Origin: Spirodela intermedia
Taxonomy: Eukaryota > Streptophyta > Magnoliopsida > Alismatales > Araceae
Assembly: GCA_902729315.2 (NCBI GenBank)
Contig: LR746279.1
Span: forward strand, 315,001 to 379,000
Length of the DNA stretch: 64,000 nucleotides
Direction: 5' to 3'
Below the pieces are notes generated by a model. The model saw only the letters and a program-made list of their open reading frames with translations. It ran no database searches and was not told the DNA's origin. How positions within the stretch are numbered: the first letter of the stretch is position 1; every line of letters starts with the position of its first letter. Positions 1 to 10,440 of this stretch are shown one piece after another. Both the position numbers and the translations under genes were made by a program.

Positions 1-618
1 GACGAGATTTTCGCCGATGATCCAGCGATTCCGGTTGCTTAATCCTTCACCGGCGATCTGCAGGAAAGTCGCGATAATCAGTTAAAAATATATGAATTTT
101 GACTCTGGGAGGATTCGAACCCGCGGCGGTCGCCCGCCCCTTACAAGGTGGATTTAGTCCCACATCGGTTGTGCGCGGATTATTCGGGCGAATATATAGT
201 AAAGTTAGCTTTCTAGGCAAAGTCCTCTCGCGTGTACGACCACTCCTTGCCCCACAGCCGGCTGACCACCGGTGACGTGGAAGGGGAGTGGCGCACACGT
301 GCCCCTATCGATCCAAGCAAGCCGCTCGAGCCCCTGCTCGCGGCTACTCCCCGACTGCGCTTCCGACCCACTTGCGGGCCCGGCTGGCCGGCGGATCACC
401 CCATTTTGCAATATTTTTATTTTTATTTCTTGTTCTTCATTTATCTCAAAACTAAGACTGTAAAAATCGTATAAAATCACATAATTACCCAAAATTCACG
501 TTAATCAACTGAAAACCACTTTTCATGCTTTAACACAAATATAAGTCTATTTATCATGAGTTAAGGCTAAAACTATATTATTTACTAATTATTAACTCAT
601 GATAATGAAGACTTATCA
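1..618 (-). mobile_element. LTR-X copy E, partial LTR (5' end inside window)
   Basis: Read on the minus strand this begins with TGATAAGTCTTCATTATC at 618 and runs off the left edge. It matches four other copies in the window (24389-26101, 42909-44544, 60361-61872, 61873-63615), including the conserved stretch with TGTGGGACTAAA and GGTTCGAATCC (rc at about 110-120). It keeps far more CpG sites than the other copies, so it is probably the youngest or least methylation-decayed. No coding domain is visible. Confidence 0.75.
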
Positions 619-744
619 CTCACTCTAGTCTTCTGCGGATGCTGGTTCTTTCCACCACACTTTCTCATTCACTCTCTTCTTCTTCTCGCGGAGCTTCAGC
701 GCCGCTCTCATCGTCGCTTCTGCTCGCCAGCGGTGGTCTGCCTG

Positions 745-1640
745 CGCTAGTGATCTTCAAGTTTGGAAACGTTTGCAAACACGGAAAAGGGTAAAATTCC
801 TTCCAACCCGCCAACTTACCCGCCAACTTGGACTTCAAGAGAGACCAAGGTCGGTTAGATTTCTGAAGATGGAGCAAGAGATGCTTCCCTTGAACTCATC
901 GCCAATAAGACTCGAGGAATTGAGCTTGTTCAAGTTGCCAAGGCACAGAGGCATGCTGCTTGGAAATTTGTCGTTAAATAGACAGAGATCTGCCAATGAG
1001 CTCATCTGGCACAACCAGTATTAGTAGTTCCCTCGGAGATGGTTGCCGGATGGAACTCTCCAACTTATTCGATGACAAGATCGGGAGCCTTCGTGAGCTT
1101 CAGGTCACAAATAACTGCGAGACAAACAAGAGAAAAGAAAAATAAAATTTTCTTATTCGCGCGTTCGGATGAGACGGATGGGAGCGCATATAATTTAATA
1201 GAGAACGTTTTGCTTGTCACTATCAGAGGAAATTTACCCTCTGGAATGCCAACGGCTATCTGATTGGACGGCTATCACAAAGCTCTCGTGCTGCCCAAAT
1301 ACTGCCAGCATAATCAGGTTTGGGTGCCACGTCTCCTCCTCTACATCACTTCACCTCTCGCCTCCTAGTTTGACACCATGCAACTTATCTTAGACCATCG
1401 ACAGTAGTCCTTCCCCTCTTCTGTTGTTCAGCAACCTCGACCGGGCAAATCCCAACCGTTGGGGAAGTTGATAGCCTTCTTGATCTCGAGCAAAGACCTG
1501 CACTCATCGTCGTGACAACCCCTCCCTTCGCATTCCATACAAGTCAACATCGTGACGACGAGAAAGGCCAACAGCCTTCCCAAGACAACTCCCCAAAATG
1601 CTAGTGGAGTAGGCGGAAGAGGAGTCTTTCTTACTCAAAC
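745..1640 (-). pseudogene. RLP relic 1 (LRR receptor-like protein pseudogene)
   Basis: A decayed copy of the neighbouring intact RLP gene in the same orientation. About 757-1040 matches the gene around 3770-4040. The match then jumps at about 1045-1120 to the region of the gene at 4380-4460, so the 72-bp LRR repeat block has been lost. About 1225-1600 matches exon 1, including the cysteine-rich LRR N-terminal cap (CHDDE). Frames are broken by stops and small indels, and the 3' part of exon 2 is absent. The 5' flank at 1650-1770 is close to the intact gene's promoter, so this is a tandem duplicate that died rather than a processed copy. Confidence 0.85.
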
Positions 1641-1649
1641 AAACCGCAT

Positions 1650-1840
1650 TCTCTTTACGGGTTCGTTGACGCTTCGATGTCCACAGAATGTGGTGTGGGA
1701 GGGGGGTGCACGTCTAGATCACTAGCTAATCGGAGGTTCCCCGCTGACTAGTTGGTTGACGTCTAATACCTTTCTCTACACTGAGATGAATGCGCCATTG
1801 ACTTCAAAGTCAAGTATGACAATGACTTGACTCTCTTCAT
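1650..1840 (-). promoter_or_regulatory. Decayed copy of the RLP promoter
   Basis: The block with TCTAGATCACTAGCTAAT and CCGCTGACTAGTTGGTTGAC aligns with 5171-5260 upstream of the intact RLP. The palindrome TGACGTCA of the intact promoter is TGACGTCT here. Several TTGAC cores remain at about 1799-1830. It sits upstream of RLP relic 1. Confidence 0.55.
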
Positions 1841-1889
1841 TGGCTGAAATCTTTCCTTTTGCCTTTTATTCTGTTCTATAGTTATCTTC

Positions 1890-1910
1890 TCTCTCTCTCT
1901 CCCTCTCCCT
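1890..1910. repeat. (CT)n microsatellite
   Basis: CT-rich simple repeat upstream of RLP relic 1. A similar CT tract lies at the matching place (about 5360-5390) upstream of the intact RLP. The rest of 1840-2188 holds no gene; about 1960-2188 resembles the 3' flank seen beside other RLP relics (10200-10430 and 52130-52450). Confidence 0.6.
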
Positions 1911-2188
1911 GGAAGTCATGGTTGGGGTGTGGAGCCGGACATGAACCATGAATACTGAGTTGTTTATACTAGGATATTTTATTAATATAGTTGGATAAAG
2001 TATCTTCCGACATGAACTAGAAAGAGTTTAGTTAGAAGAAAAGTTCCCAACCATCCACTGGAGATTAGCATACGAAGTCATTTATACAACACTTGTGAAA
2101 ACCAATAAACAGTAAACTTGAAACCTTCATTTCAATTCAAATCTATTAACTAAGACACCAGAAGATTCAAGGGTCCATCAACTACATG

Positions 2189-5026
2189 TTACAATAATTG
2201 ATCGATGAACTTGAAATATTTCACCCTCCAACTTTTATTGAAAAACAAACTAACAAGAAACCCCCAAAAACCCAGAGTAAATGATGTCGTAACAATTACA
2301 AAGAATAAAGCATTCTTGTAATCTTTTGACCTTCCTCCATCACCTGTTGTTGTTATCCCTTTCGTTCTCTCATTGTCAGAGGAGCATTCTTTCTGAAGTG
2401 GCAGTCCGCATAATCCTGGATTACCTTCAAAACTGCTCTCATTAAAACTTCTAAATTGTATACCATTCGGGATCATACCGGTCATGTTGTTGAAGGCAAC
2501 GCTAAATGTTTCAAGGAAGGTGAGTTGTGCCATTTCATTGGGAATGGAACCACTGAAACCATTATGTGAGAGGTCTAAACTTTCCAGATTATCCATGTCT
2601 GCCATTGACTTTGGTAAAGAACCTTGGATGTGGTTCTTGGATAAGTCCAATGACTGAAGTCCCTGCAGCTCTCCAATTTCTTGAGGAATGATGCCGCTAA
2701 TCATATTCATTGATAAATCGAGGTGAGTCATCCATTGTAGAGGCTCACCGTTGTACTGACGGATCGAATTTTTTGACTTTAACGATAGGCTTGAATCTGA
2801 TTGTATTGCATATTTCCATCCAAAGTAATAAGTAACTGATGAGTAGGATGCAGATGCGTCCCAGTCTAGAATTTTTGACCTCCAAGATGAAATATTGTGA
2901 AGACAAGGTAAAATTTTTCCTGATAAGTTATTTCCAGAAAGATCAAGGAGACGTAGATGCTGCATTTCACATAACTGTTTGGGTAAGTAGCCGTGAATAT
3001 GATTCATTCTCAAGGAAAGTACCACTATATTGGGGAAATAAGGTAGAGTTTGAGAGAAATTGTATGTAAGGCTATTATATCCAGCATCAATTATTCTTAG
3101 ACCAGAACATTTGGCCAACCTTGGAAGAAGTAAACCTGTGAAATTATTGTTGTGCACGATCAAAGAATCTAAAGATGGCATCTCAGCGTCAATGGGGAAC
3201 ATCTCTCCTTCAAGGTGATTAGAAGATACGTCTAAATAAAACAATCTGCTCTGATTTCTCATCAAAGTGGGTGGTAATTTTCCTGATAAAATGTTGTCAC
3301 TCAGATCTAGCCAAGACAAGAGTGTATGCCCCAAGGATGCAGGAATGTGTCCTTCCAACTTGTTTCTTGGCATCCTAAAAGAAATTAACGTGGGGAAAAA
3401 AAGGCCGATATTCTCAGGCAACATGTTTAGATCATTATCGGATAAATCAATGAACTGAACATTTTGAGATGCATTACAGCAAGGGACAAGAAATGGGCCA
3501 GAAAAATGATTTCTGCTTAGTGACAATACAGATAAAGAAGTGTTGCAAAAGAAGCCAGCAGGTAGTGTCCCCTGGATTGAGGTGCCCTCAAAAGTTAACT
3601 GTTGTAATCCACCTTGGGTCTTGAGGAAGGAAGGAAATCGACCACCACTACGCTTATTAACCACACAGTCAACAATGGATAAATGTATGAGTTGAAAGGA
3701 TGGGACCCAAGAGATGGGGTACTCTGTGTTGATCTCTAACCCACCGAAAGAGTAGATATCAAGTTTACTAAGTTTGGAAAGGTTGGCGAGCACTGAAAAT
3801 TGTAAAGTTCCTTCAAACCTACTACTGTTGATTTCAAGAGAGGATAGGTCAGTTAGATTACTGAAGATGGAGGAAGGGATACTCCCCTTAAACCAATCAC
3901 CAGTAAGTCTTAGGAAATTAAGCCTATTCAAGTTCCCAATGCAAGAAGGAATGGTAGTCGGAGATATGTCGTTAGATATAGAGAGAAATGTCAAGGAATG
4001 CATGTTGCACAGCCAGGATGAGTCATTCCATTGGAATTGGTTGCCGGACAAATAAAGAGATGTCAAGAAGTGAAAGCTGCCGAAACAGGAAGGAATGTCA
4101 CCTAACAAACTGTTATTAGATAGATCAAGTTTTCTCAAAGATCTCAAGGTACACAAACATGATGGGATGGAACCCTTCAACTTGTTAGAAGATAAATCAA
4201 GTTCTCTTAGGGATCTCAAGCTGCACAAATATGATGGGATGGAACCTTCCAAATTGTTAGAAGATAAATCAAGTTCTCTTAGGGATCTCAAGGTGCACAA
4301 ACATGATGGGATGGAACCTTCCAAATTGTTAGAAGATAAATCAAGTTCTCTTAGGGATGTTAAGGTGCACAAACATGATGGGATGGAACCGTCGAACTTG
4401 TTGTCTGATAGATCCAAAGTCTTTAGGAGCTTCAAGTGGCAAATAGCTGTGAGACAAATAAAGGAAATCAAACAAAGAAATTTCTTATCCATGTGAGCAA
4501 ATGAGATAATTGAAGGAGCTAATTGATTGATTCAACTATATACTTGCGTTGATGTGGGCAAATCTCGAAAATATTTTTCTTAAGAATAACGGAAGTAAAT
4601 GAACGAGTTGCTTGTCACAATTGGGGGAAGTTACTCACCCTCTGGAATACCACCGCCTATCTGATTATCCCGCAGATTCAAGCTCTCTAGCTGCCCAAAC
4701 TCCGCCAACATGGTGAGGTTTGGGTGCCATGTTCCCTCAACATCTCTCCAATGGTAGAAGATCAACAACTGGAGCTCAACCACGTGACCGGTGCTGGGAT
4801 TGCAAATTATACCAGGCCAGTGGCAGCAGTCTTTTACCTGTTCTGTTAATGAGTCACCCCAGTATGACATGAGCGAGCGATTCAAGGGGTTGTAAACCTT
4901 ATTGATCTCGAGCAAAGCCCTCCGCTCGTTGTCGTGACAACCCCTCCCCTCACATCCCAGACAAGATGCCACCACGACAACGAGAACGACCGTCAGCCTT
5001 CCCGTGGCAACACCCCGCAGAACCAT
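2189..5026 (-). CDS. LRR receptor-like protein (RLP), two exons, 881 aa
   Basis: Probable cell-surface receptor without a kinase; the RLP family works with partner kinases in defence or development. Exon 1 is 4639-5026 (donor GTGAGT) and exon 2 is 2189-4446 (acceptor ACAG); together 2,646 bp, in frame. Residues 1-27 form a hydrophobic signal peptide. An LRR N-terminal cap follows (CHDNERRALL, then CCHWPGIIC). Plant LRRs of the type LxxLDLSxNxxxGSIP occupy about residues 115-820, interrupted near 640-700 by an island region before DLSMNMISGIIP. The end carries NPGLCG, a transmembrane helix at about 842-865 and a short basic tail with no kinase. Four nearly identical LRRs are encoded by a 72-bp DNA repeat (4130-4440). 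The start is the first ATG before the signal peptide. The ligand is unknown; the closest relatives are the relics in this window. Confidence 0.9.
4130..4440 (-). repeat. 72-bp tandem repeats coding for identical LRRs
   Basis: Inside RLP exon 2, roughly four units of 72 bp (24 codons, reading SLRELDLSSNNLEGSIPS) follow one another with few differences. This is much more alike than the remaining LRRs of the protein, which shows recent unequal exchange or slippage within the gene. Confidence 0.85.
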
Positions 5027-5049
5027 TGGAGGAGCAGCTGCAGTAGAAG

Positions 5050-5098
5050 TAGCAGCAGCAGCAGAAGAAGAAGAAGATGAGGATGATGATGATGAAAA
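5050..5098. repeat. Trinucleotide repeat in RLP 5' leader
   Basis: AGC, AGA and GAT triplet runs lie just upstream of the RLP start codon (on the minus strand CTT, GCT and ATC triplets). A shortened version is present at 47215-47240 upstream of RLP relic 3, where a Copia element is joined on. Confidence 0.7.
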
Positions 5099-5170
5099 GG
5101 TATTTATTACTCAAACCCAACACATACTCCCCCTTTATGAGCTCGTTGCGTCATCGACGAGAAGAGAATG

Positions 5171-5310
5171 TGGTGTGGGAGGTGGCGCGGGTCTAGATCA
5201 CTAGCTAATTGGAGATTCCCCGCTGACTAGTTGGTTGACGTCACAGTTATTGACCAATATCTTTTTTCTACACTGCCATGAAGACTCCATTGACTTTGAA
5301 CTCTTGACTC
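5171..5310 (-). promoter_or_regulatory. Probable RLP promoter with TGACGTCA and W-box cluster
   Basis: About 150-280 bp upstream of the RLP start. It has the perfect bZIP-type palindrome TGACGTCA at 5236-5243 and W-box motifs TTGACC at 5250-5255 and TTGACT at 5290-5295 and 5304-5309. W boxes bind WRKY factors and TGACG motifs bind TGA-class bZIP factors, both known from defence promoters. The block is conserved upstream of RLP relic 1. A weak TATA-like CATAAAG lies near 5131-5137 on the minus strand. Function is inferred from motifs only. Confidence 0.45.
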
Positions 5311-5696
5311 TGTTCACTGATTTGAAACCTTTTAGTTTTCATTCTGTTCTTTACGTCTCTTCTCTCTCTTTTTCTCTCTCTTCCCTCCTCTCTAAAAGTC
5401 ATAGCTTAGCGTGTGGAGCCCGACCTGGAACCTTCCCACATCATCTAATTCCGAGCTGTCCATCTTCCAACAGTGACTCCCCGCTGTGCGGCTGGATTTT
5501 AGATGGACTGTGTAGATTCATTGGCTAAACCACCTTGGACACCTATAAATTTTATATTTTACACCCTTACAATGTCACAATGAAAACTGGCTACAGGATA
5601 TGTTACTAATCACTATGAAATATAAATAAAATGAGTATTATTTTAATGCACATTTAAACTCAGACACCTTCCTCTTTCTGGACATACTCCAGGCGA

Positions 5697-5701
<5 letters not shown>

Positions 5702-5727
<26 letters not shown>
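5702..5727. repeat. (CT)n microsatellite
   Basis: Thirteen CT units, upstream of the SAUR relic. CT tracts are common in plant 5' leaders, so this may be part of the old SAUR promoter or leader. The 5310-5700 stretch otherwise shows no gene. Confidence 0.9.
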
Positions 5728-5810
5728 ATTTTTGGTGTGCATACGAAGCCCGAGGAAGAAATGGGAAAGGGAAGGACTGCCGGATCTTCTCGGGGAAATG
5801 ATGGGCACCA

Positions 5811-6197
5811 TGAAGTGGTGCAGCTGAACGGCTCGTGAGGCTGTGGCGGGCCCTGAGCTTCCGCCGCCCTCGGCGACAACGGCGGCGCCTTGGGCCTCCT
5901 CCGGCAAGTCCCCGCCGGCTTCCTCGCCGTCCACATTGGCCTGGTGAGACGGGTCTTAATCATCCCACATGCTTCCTTACCTTCCCCGTCTTCTCCTCCC
6001 TCCTCACCCGCACCGAGGAGTAGTTCGGCTTCTCCGCTGGCGGCGGCCTCGTCGTCTCCTGCGCCGCCGAGTTCTTCCGGGGGGTCCTCGAGATTCTCGA
6101 CTCCGAAGAGGCCTGTTTCAGGGACCTCGCCTTCGAGGGCTTCGTGGACTTGAGCGGCCTCGCAGGCCCCGAGACCTTGATCTCCCCTCGCAGGTAG
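5811..6197 (+). pseudogene. SAUR-family (small auxin-up RNA) pseudogene 1
   Basis: Pieces of a SAUR protein appear in order in different plus-strand frames. A basic N-terminal part reads RLVRLWRALSFRR (about 5831-5870). Then comes the SAUR core start VPAGFLAVHIG (about 5908-5940), RRVLIIPHASL, PVFSSLLTRTEE (about 5988-6022), an in-frame stop, and FGFSAGGGLVVSCAAEFF up to a stop at 6195-6197. SAUR proteins are short intronless auxin-responsive regulators, usually of the form VPxGxxAVYVG ... FxxLLxxAEEEFGF ... GGLxxPC. At least two frameshifts and the stop at EE*FGF break this copy. GC content is very high compared with its surroundings, as in GC-rich monocot SAUR genes. A second relic is at 53445-53587. 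Confidence 0.75.
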
Positions 6198-6488
6198 GAG
6201 GCCACCTTCCCACCGCCGCGGCCGCCGTTGCCGCTGCTGCTGCAGAAGATCAGGGTCTGAAGACGTTTTCTAGGGTTTGTAAGAGGAGGGGAGGACTGCG
6301 TGGAGAGGGTTGTGGTGTGGGTTTTTTTACTGGTGCATCCCTCCGTCCTCACTTTTTTTTGGAGAGGAAACCCTAGTGTCCCTTCCTCCTCCATGACTGC
6401 GGTGGCTGCTCTCGCCTTCAGTCGAGTGCTGTTAGATTTACGAGCTCGCTCTAATCTGCAACTGATGTGGGTTTTTCCCAGCAACTGC

Positions 6489-6490
<2 letters not shown>

Positions 6491-6519
<29 letters not shown>
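6491..6519. repeat. (TC)n microsatellite
   Basis: Uninterrupted TC run after the SAUR relic. No gene is supported between 6197 and 6660. Confidence 0.9.
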
Positions 6520-6663
6520 CCATTCTTCTTCATTTTTCTCTCTCAGACGGATGTTCTGTCGATCAATCAAAACAGCGAAATAAGGTTTCATGCAACAAGA
6601 AAAAATCGATTATTTAATAGAAAACGAACTCAATTAACACCTTCCCGACATCTGTCGCTCTTG

Positions 6664-6910
6664 TCTATTTCTCTCTTATATTCTTCGCCTCTCGTCTCCA
6701 TGAAACGCGCAGACACGGCCCATTGAGCAACATGACTGACCCGTTCTCCACGCACCGTATTGACGGCGAACGACAGACAACGACCATGAGAGAAAATAAA
6801 TGGAGACAAATGTAGAAGGTGACGCCATCGACGTGACTCTGTGGAAATCAGAGACTGCACCTCTGATTTCCACATTCGACTAAACCTGGGTCACTCTCAT
6901 TTGAATCCAC
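6664..6910. repeat. Dispersed repeat R1, copy a, with hairpin
   Basis: About 245 bp shared with 7976-8135 (copy b, shorter) and 40929-41175 (copy c). Near its end an inverted repeat GGAAATCAGAG / CTCTGATTTCC surrounds a 7-base loop (about 6841-6870). On the minus strand all three copies keep an open stretch of about 50 codons containing VSHVA or VSHVV and METRGEE. No known protein is recognised; the open frame may be chance. Confidence 0.7.
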
Positions 6911-7640
6911 TAGGAACATTGATGATTCGATGAATGCTGATAACCCAGGAACGTTGCACCAGGAGAGCTATACATGTCAGGGTTTTTGAAAACTAACCAG
7001 CTAATTTGGGTTGCGGCGTCATTAAAAACCCTAGAGGCAAGCCCTCCATCTGAGCTCAAGCCATTCGCATCCTCTCCCTCCCTGTGGGATCCACTGGAAC
7101 TGGAAAGTTTCCCTTTGATCCACCCATCTCTACCCGGTCGGCAACCCCGCGGGCCCTGTCTATCTCTATTTCCCTCTCTCTCCTTTTCATGCTCTTGTCT
7201 CTGCGGTCGACGGCGTCTCTTACACACAGCCTCGGCTTCCGCGGTCGCCGTCCTATTGAGCCTTGACCAAAATGCCGAAACATCACTGCTGGCAATCTCC
7301 GTCGAGACACGAAAGAATTCAACAAGTCAACTGCTGGCTTTTCTCCTTCCCAAGGCAAGGGCAAGAACTGGGAGGCTCTCTCCCCCCGCAACCCGAACCA
7401 AGCTAGTTATAAATTTATTACTTTTCTTATAAAAATAATAATTTGGTCAAGTGAGTGAAGATCAGTCGAAGAACTAGGTTTTAACCACGCGTTCCGCCAT
7501 TCCGAGTGGACGGTATAGATTGATTGGTTGGCTTCACCACCTGCCGCCCATCTAGTGGGTTGCTCAAAACTTCATAGAAACTTCTCCCGTCTTTAAATTC
7601 CAGCATTGATGCGAGAGCAGACAGTGCTTAAAACTTGCTT
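6910..7640. other. Duplicated non-coding block
   Basis: No gene is supported. Parts recur elsewhere: CCGAAACATCA ... AAAGAATTCA near 7275-7325 matches 52835-52875, and GGTCAAGTGAGTGAAGATCAG at about 7444-7465 matches 37152-37172. It appears to be a decayed member of a family of flanking sequence that accompanies the RLP and SAUR relics. Confidence 0.5.
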
Positions 7641-7909
7641 CCCTTCCGAAGAACAGATCTCGATCATGCAGCAGTCATCCTCAACTCATACTGCCGCGGG
7701 GTTTCACCACGGCAAAGCTACATATGGAATTTTTTTACTTTCGACCCTTCAAAATTAAATTATTTTTTTAAGCGACGTATTCAATCGTCGCGTATAACCA
7801 GGACCTTGGATTAATTTTTTTTTAAAATAAGTATCATTTTACTGCGCATTCACATCGGAGCTCCGCCTCCTTCCCTTCCCAGAGAGCCAGGTGACCCCGT
7901 TCTCTCTCT

Positions 7910-7960
<51 letters not shown>
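7565..7960. repeat. Duplicated block shared with 39680-40010
   Basis: A segment with AGATCTCGATCATGCAGCAG and TCCTCAACTCATACTGC near 7660-7700 is nearly identical to 39765-39815. Both are followed by a stretch with CCCTTCCCAGAGAGCCAGGT and CT/GTCT simple repeats, then by R1 (copy b here; copy c is about 0.9 kb further on at 40929). Confidence 0.75.

Positions 7961-7964
<4 letters not shown>
7911..7964. repeat. (CTGT)n(CT)n compound microsatellite
   Basis: CTGT units followed by CT units. The related copy at 39955-40003 has a different mix of CT and GTCT, so the simple repeat has changed since the duplication. Confidence 0.9.
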
Positions 7965-7968
<4 letters not shown>

Positions 7969-7975
7969 TATTTTT

Positions 7976-8135
7976 CTGTCTTATGTTCTTCGCCTCTCGT
8001 TTCCATTGAACGCGCAGACACGCCCCATTCAGCAACATGACTGACCCGTTCTGCGCGCACCGTATTGACGGAGAATGACAAACAACGACCATCAGAGAAA
8101 ATAAATGAAGGCAAATGTAGACGGTGATCTATGGC
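7976..8135. repeat. Dispersed repeat R1, copy b (short)
   Basis: Matches R1 copies a and c through TGACTGACCCGTTCTGCGCG and AGAGAAAATAAATG but lacks the hairpin part. The minus-strand open stretch ending METRGEEHK is kept. Confidence 0.7.
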
Positions 8136-8189
8136 ACGGACAAGCTTGAGTATTTCGCATCTAAACCCCTCTTTTATTATTATTTTTCC

Positions 8190-8750
8190 CATTCAATCTA
8201 ATAAAAATCGGCCGTGTGCTCTCCGAAGTCCTGAAGATGCAGCCTGCGGCGGCGGAATGTACCACTCGACTTAAGAGTCGGCGCCCCAGATACGGCCCAT
8301 TGAGCCTGTAAATTTATCGGCCTGTTGACATCCTCTCTCTCTCTCTCACTCACTCACAGACACAAACACAGACACGCACACACTCACTCTCTTTCCCTCA
8401 CTGAATCTCTCTCTCTGTTGTCGCCGTCTTTCCATGAGTGACCACACAGCCGCCGGCTTTTTGGGGCCGACTGCGTCTCCTTCACGGCAGCTTCCACAGG
8501 GTTCCGTCTTAACGGATTCCAACACTCCGTCGTCATTACGTTGGTCCTTGAAAATAAATCAAGTCCAGTATGATGAAATGAGCTACAAAGCTCCTTCCGC
8601 CTTTTGATCAGGGAATTTACAAAGTATCATCTTTGTAAACCCCCATCTCCAGTGCATAGCATTCGAGACTGAAGTACAATGTATGTCGTCTGGTATCCAT
8701 CGCACCTTTCTAACCCACATGCTTCAGATATCTTAGTGTCGAAAAATAAA
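8190..8750. repeat. Duplicated block shared with 41470-41930
   Basis: Matching landmarks include CAGATACGGCCCATTG (8288 and about 41535), CT and CA simple repeats, a stretch with CAGCTTCCA (about 8488 and 41730), TTCGTCAT ... TTGGTCCTT, and GTATCCATC ... CACATNCTTCAGATA (about 8694 and 41880). No gene is supported; a third diverged version lies near 52700-52890. Confidence 0.7.
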
Positions 8751-10440
8751 TAATATATTAATTTCAAAATGCTATATCTGAAATTGCACTTAAGGATATT
8801 AAGTATTTAACCGTGATATAATAAAAATATTAAGCATAGAGATGGATCCGGTATCTCCCCAAGACTATAAGAACTGAAAAGAATTTAGTGGAAGAAAAAT
8901 CCTCAACAACCCACAAGTAATTACCATACATGTTCATTTACATAATACATTACAGAAAATGATTAATAGTTTCGCCTAAAAACCTTCAGGTTCAGGTTAA
9001 TCCATTTTCAAGAATATTTACTACTGTTGCTGTCCATTTATCATGATTGTCTCGGCTCGATAAATTGCTGTTGACCAACTAAATGATCTGTGTCGTTCAT
9101 CAAGATCTGTGTTGGGGATTTTCAGAGTCCAAAATAAAAACAGAGCAACAAGAGTTGGGAAACTGAAACTCAAAAGGAGACGATATATAAGGCGATTACA
9201 CAGGTTCAGCTGTGCAGGCTGTCGTGCTACTGAAGACCGAGGATAAACTACAAAGGCCCTGAGGCCCCAAAATCTCTAGTCTCATCTACAAAAGGAGGCA
9301 GATCCCCCTTAAATAGTTATGTCGCCCTCATCAACATCTGTGCTGTTTTGCCTACGTCGACATCGACAAATATCTGGGATCGTCAACTAAACTGGAACAA
9401 AATTAGGAATTGGACGATCAGCGGAAGGTGGTTTAATCTGTGTGGGGAGGGGGGGGGGGGTAGACTCAACCATACCCAATATCCATATAATGATTTCTAA
9501 TGCGAGTCGTGCTCTGTTTTGTTAGAATGATTTATAATTTATGCCTAATAAATAATAACTTTAGTTCTCCACCTTAAATCTTGAAATAAATTCAAGTGAA
9601 TTTCAACAGTATTCCACAATGTTAAGTACCAAACCGTAATCATCCCCTCATGTAATCATATAATTACTTAGAATCGAACATGCAATTTCACATTATGGAA
9701 ATATTTAAACCACTTTGAATATATTATGGTCATCATCAACACACCTAAATGATCATTACTTCGATGTAGAACTTCATATTGAGGTATTGATATCACAGAA
9801 CACAGACTGCATATGAATCATGGTTGTAGTCCTCATATGAGTTTCCCATAAAAAAAAATCCATAATAAATAAGAACCTTATAGGTATGGAGAACCCAAAG
9901 AAGAAAAAGTGAATTACTCAAGATTTATGTGTGGATGGAACGAGCTGTTAGAAACTGGTTGCAAGAATAACAAGCAAACACACCCTCAAAAATTTTGGGA
10001 ATTCCAAGCAACTGATATCATTCCATTGACAATAGTCATCCTCGATGCTGTTGAAGGATTTCACTACGCCAAGGAGTATCCTCCTCCACACTCTTTCAAA
10101 TACAACATGCATTCATTTGAGCCCAATAGTTTAATGATCCTTAATGTGTTTCTCCTTTTATAAATGCTTCCACAATGACAAAAAAAGAATGGGTGGAAAA
10201 CTGATTAAGATATTAATTTCAAAAGGATATATAGATAGATAAGCATCAAGACATAAGGTAGTTTACCATTATAGTAGGATATGATATTTTCCCAAGGCTA
10301 TAACCACCGGAAAGCATCTGTAAGAAAAGTCACTACAATCCACTAGAGATTATCATACAAAATCATTCACACAATACTTACAAAAAAGGATTAATAGTTC
10401 ACCTGACAACCTTCATGTCCATACAAACATATTATCTCGA
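8740..10440. other. AT-rich non-coding DNA related to RLP 3' flanks
   Basis: No gene is supported. 8740-8990, 10110-10430 and 52050-52450 share AGATATTAAGTA, TCTCCAACAA-like and CACTAGAGATTA motifs with 1960-2110, the region downstream of the intact RLP. 9110-9300 matches 53170-53400 (CAAAGGCCCTGAGGCCCCAAAA and neighbours). An 84-codon plus-strand frame at 9909-10163 has no recognised motif. Confidence 0.5.

Noticed and set aside
110-120. tRNA gene at GGTTCGAATCC
   Set aside because: Only the B-box/T-loop part is present; no acceptor stem or anticodon arm could be folded, and the motif sits inside an LTR.
4130-4440. CRISPR-like array
   Set aside because: The regular units are directly adjacent 72-bp LRR codons with no spacers, in a plant gene.
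4095-4496. 133-codon plus-strand frame with repeated HKHDGMEPSKLLEDKSSSL units
   Set aside because: It is the antisense shadow of the LRR repeats in the RLP exon.
2189-5026. Calling the RLP a receptor kinase
   Set aside because: The protein ends about 16 residues after the membrane helix and no kinase exon lies downstream on the minus strand.
5960-6523. 187-codon minus-strand frame as a gene
   Set aside because: It is antisense to the SAUR relic and extends into a CT microsatellite (giving an RE-repeat peptide); high GC explains the openness.
7968-8192. Conserved peptide in repeat R1 as a small gene
   Set aside because: Only three recently duplicated copies, different starts and no supporting motif; kept only as a finding.
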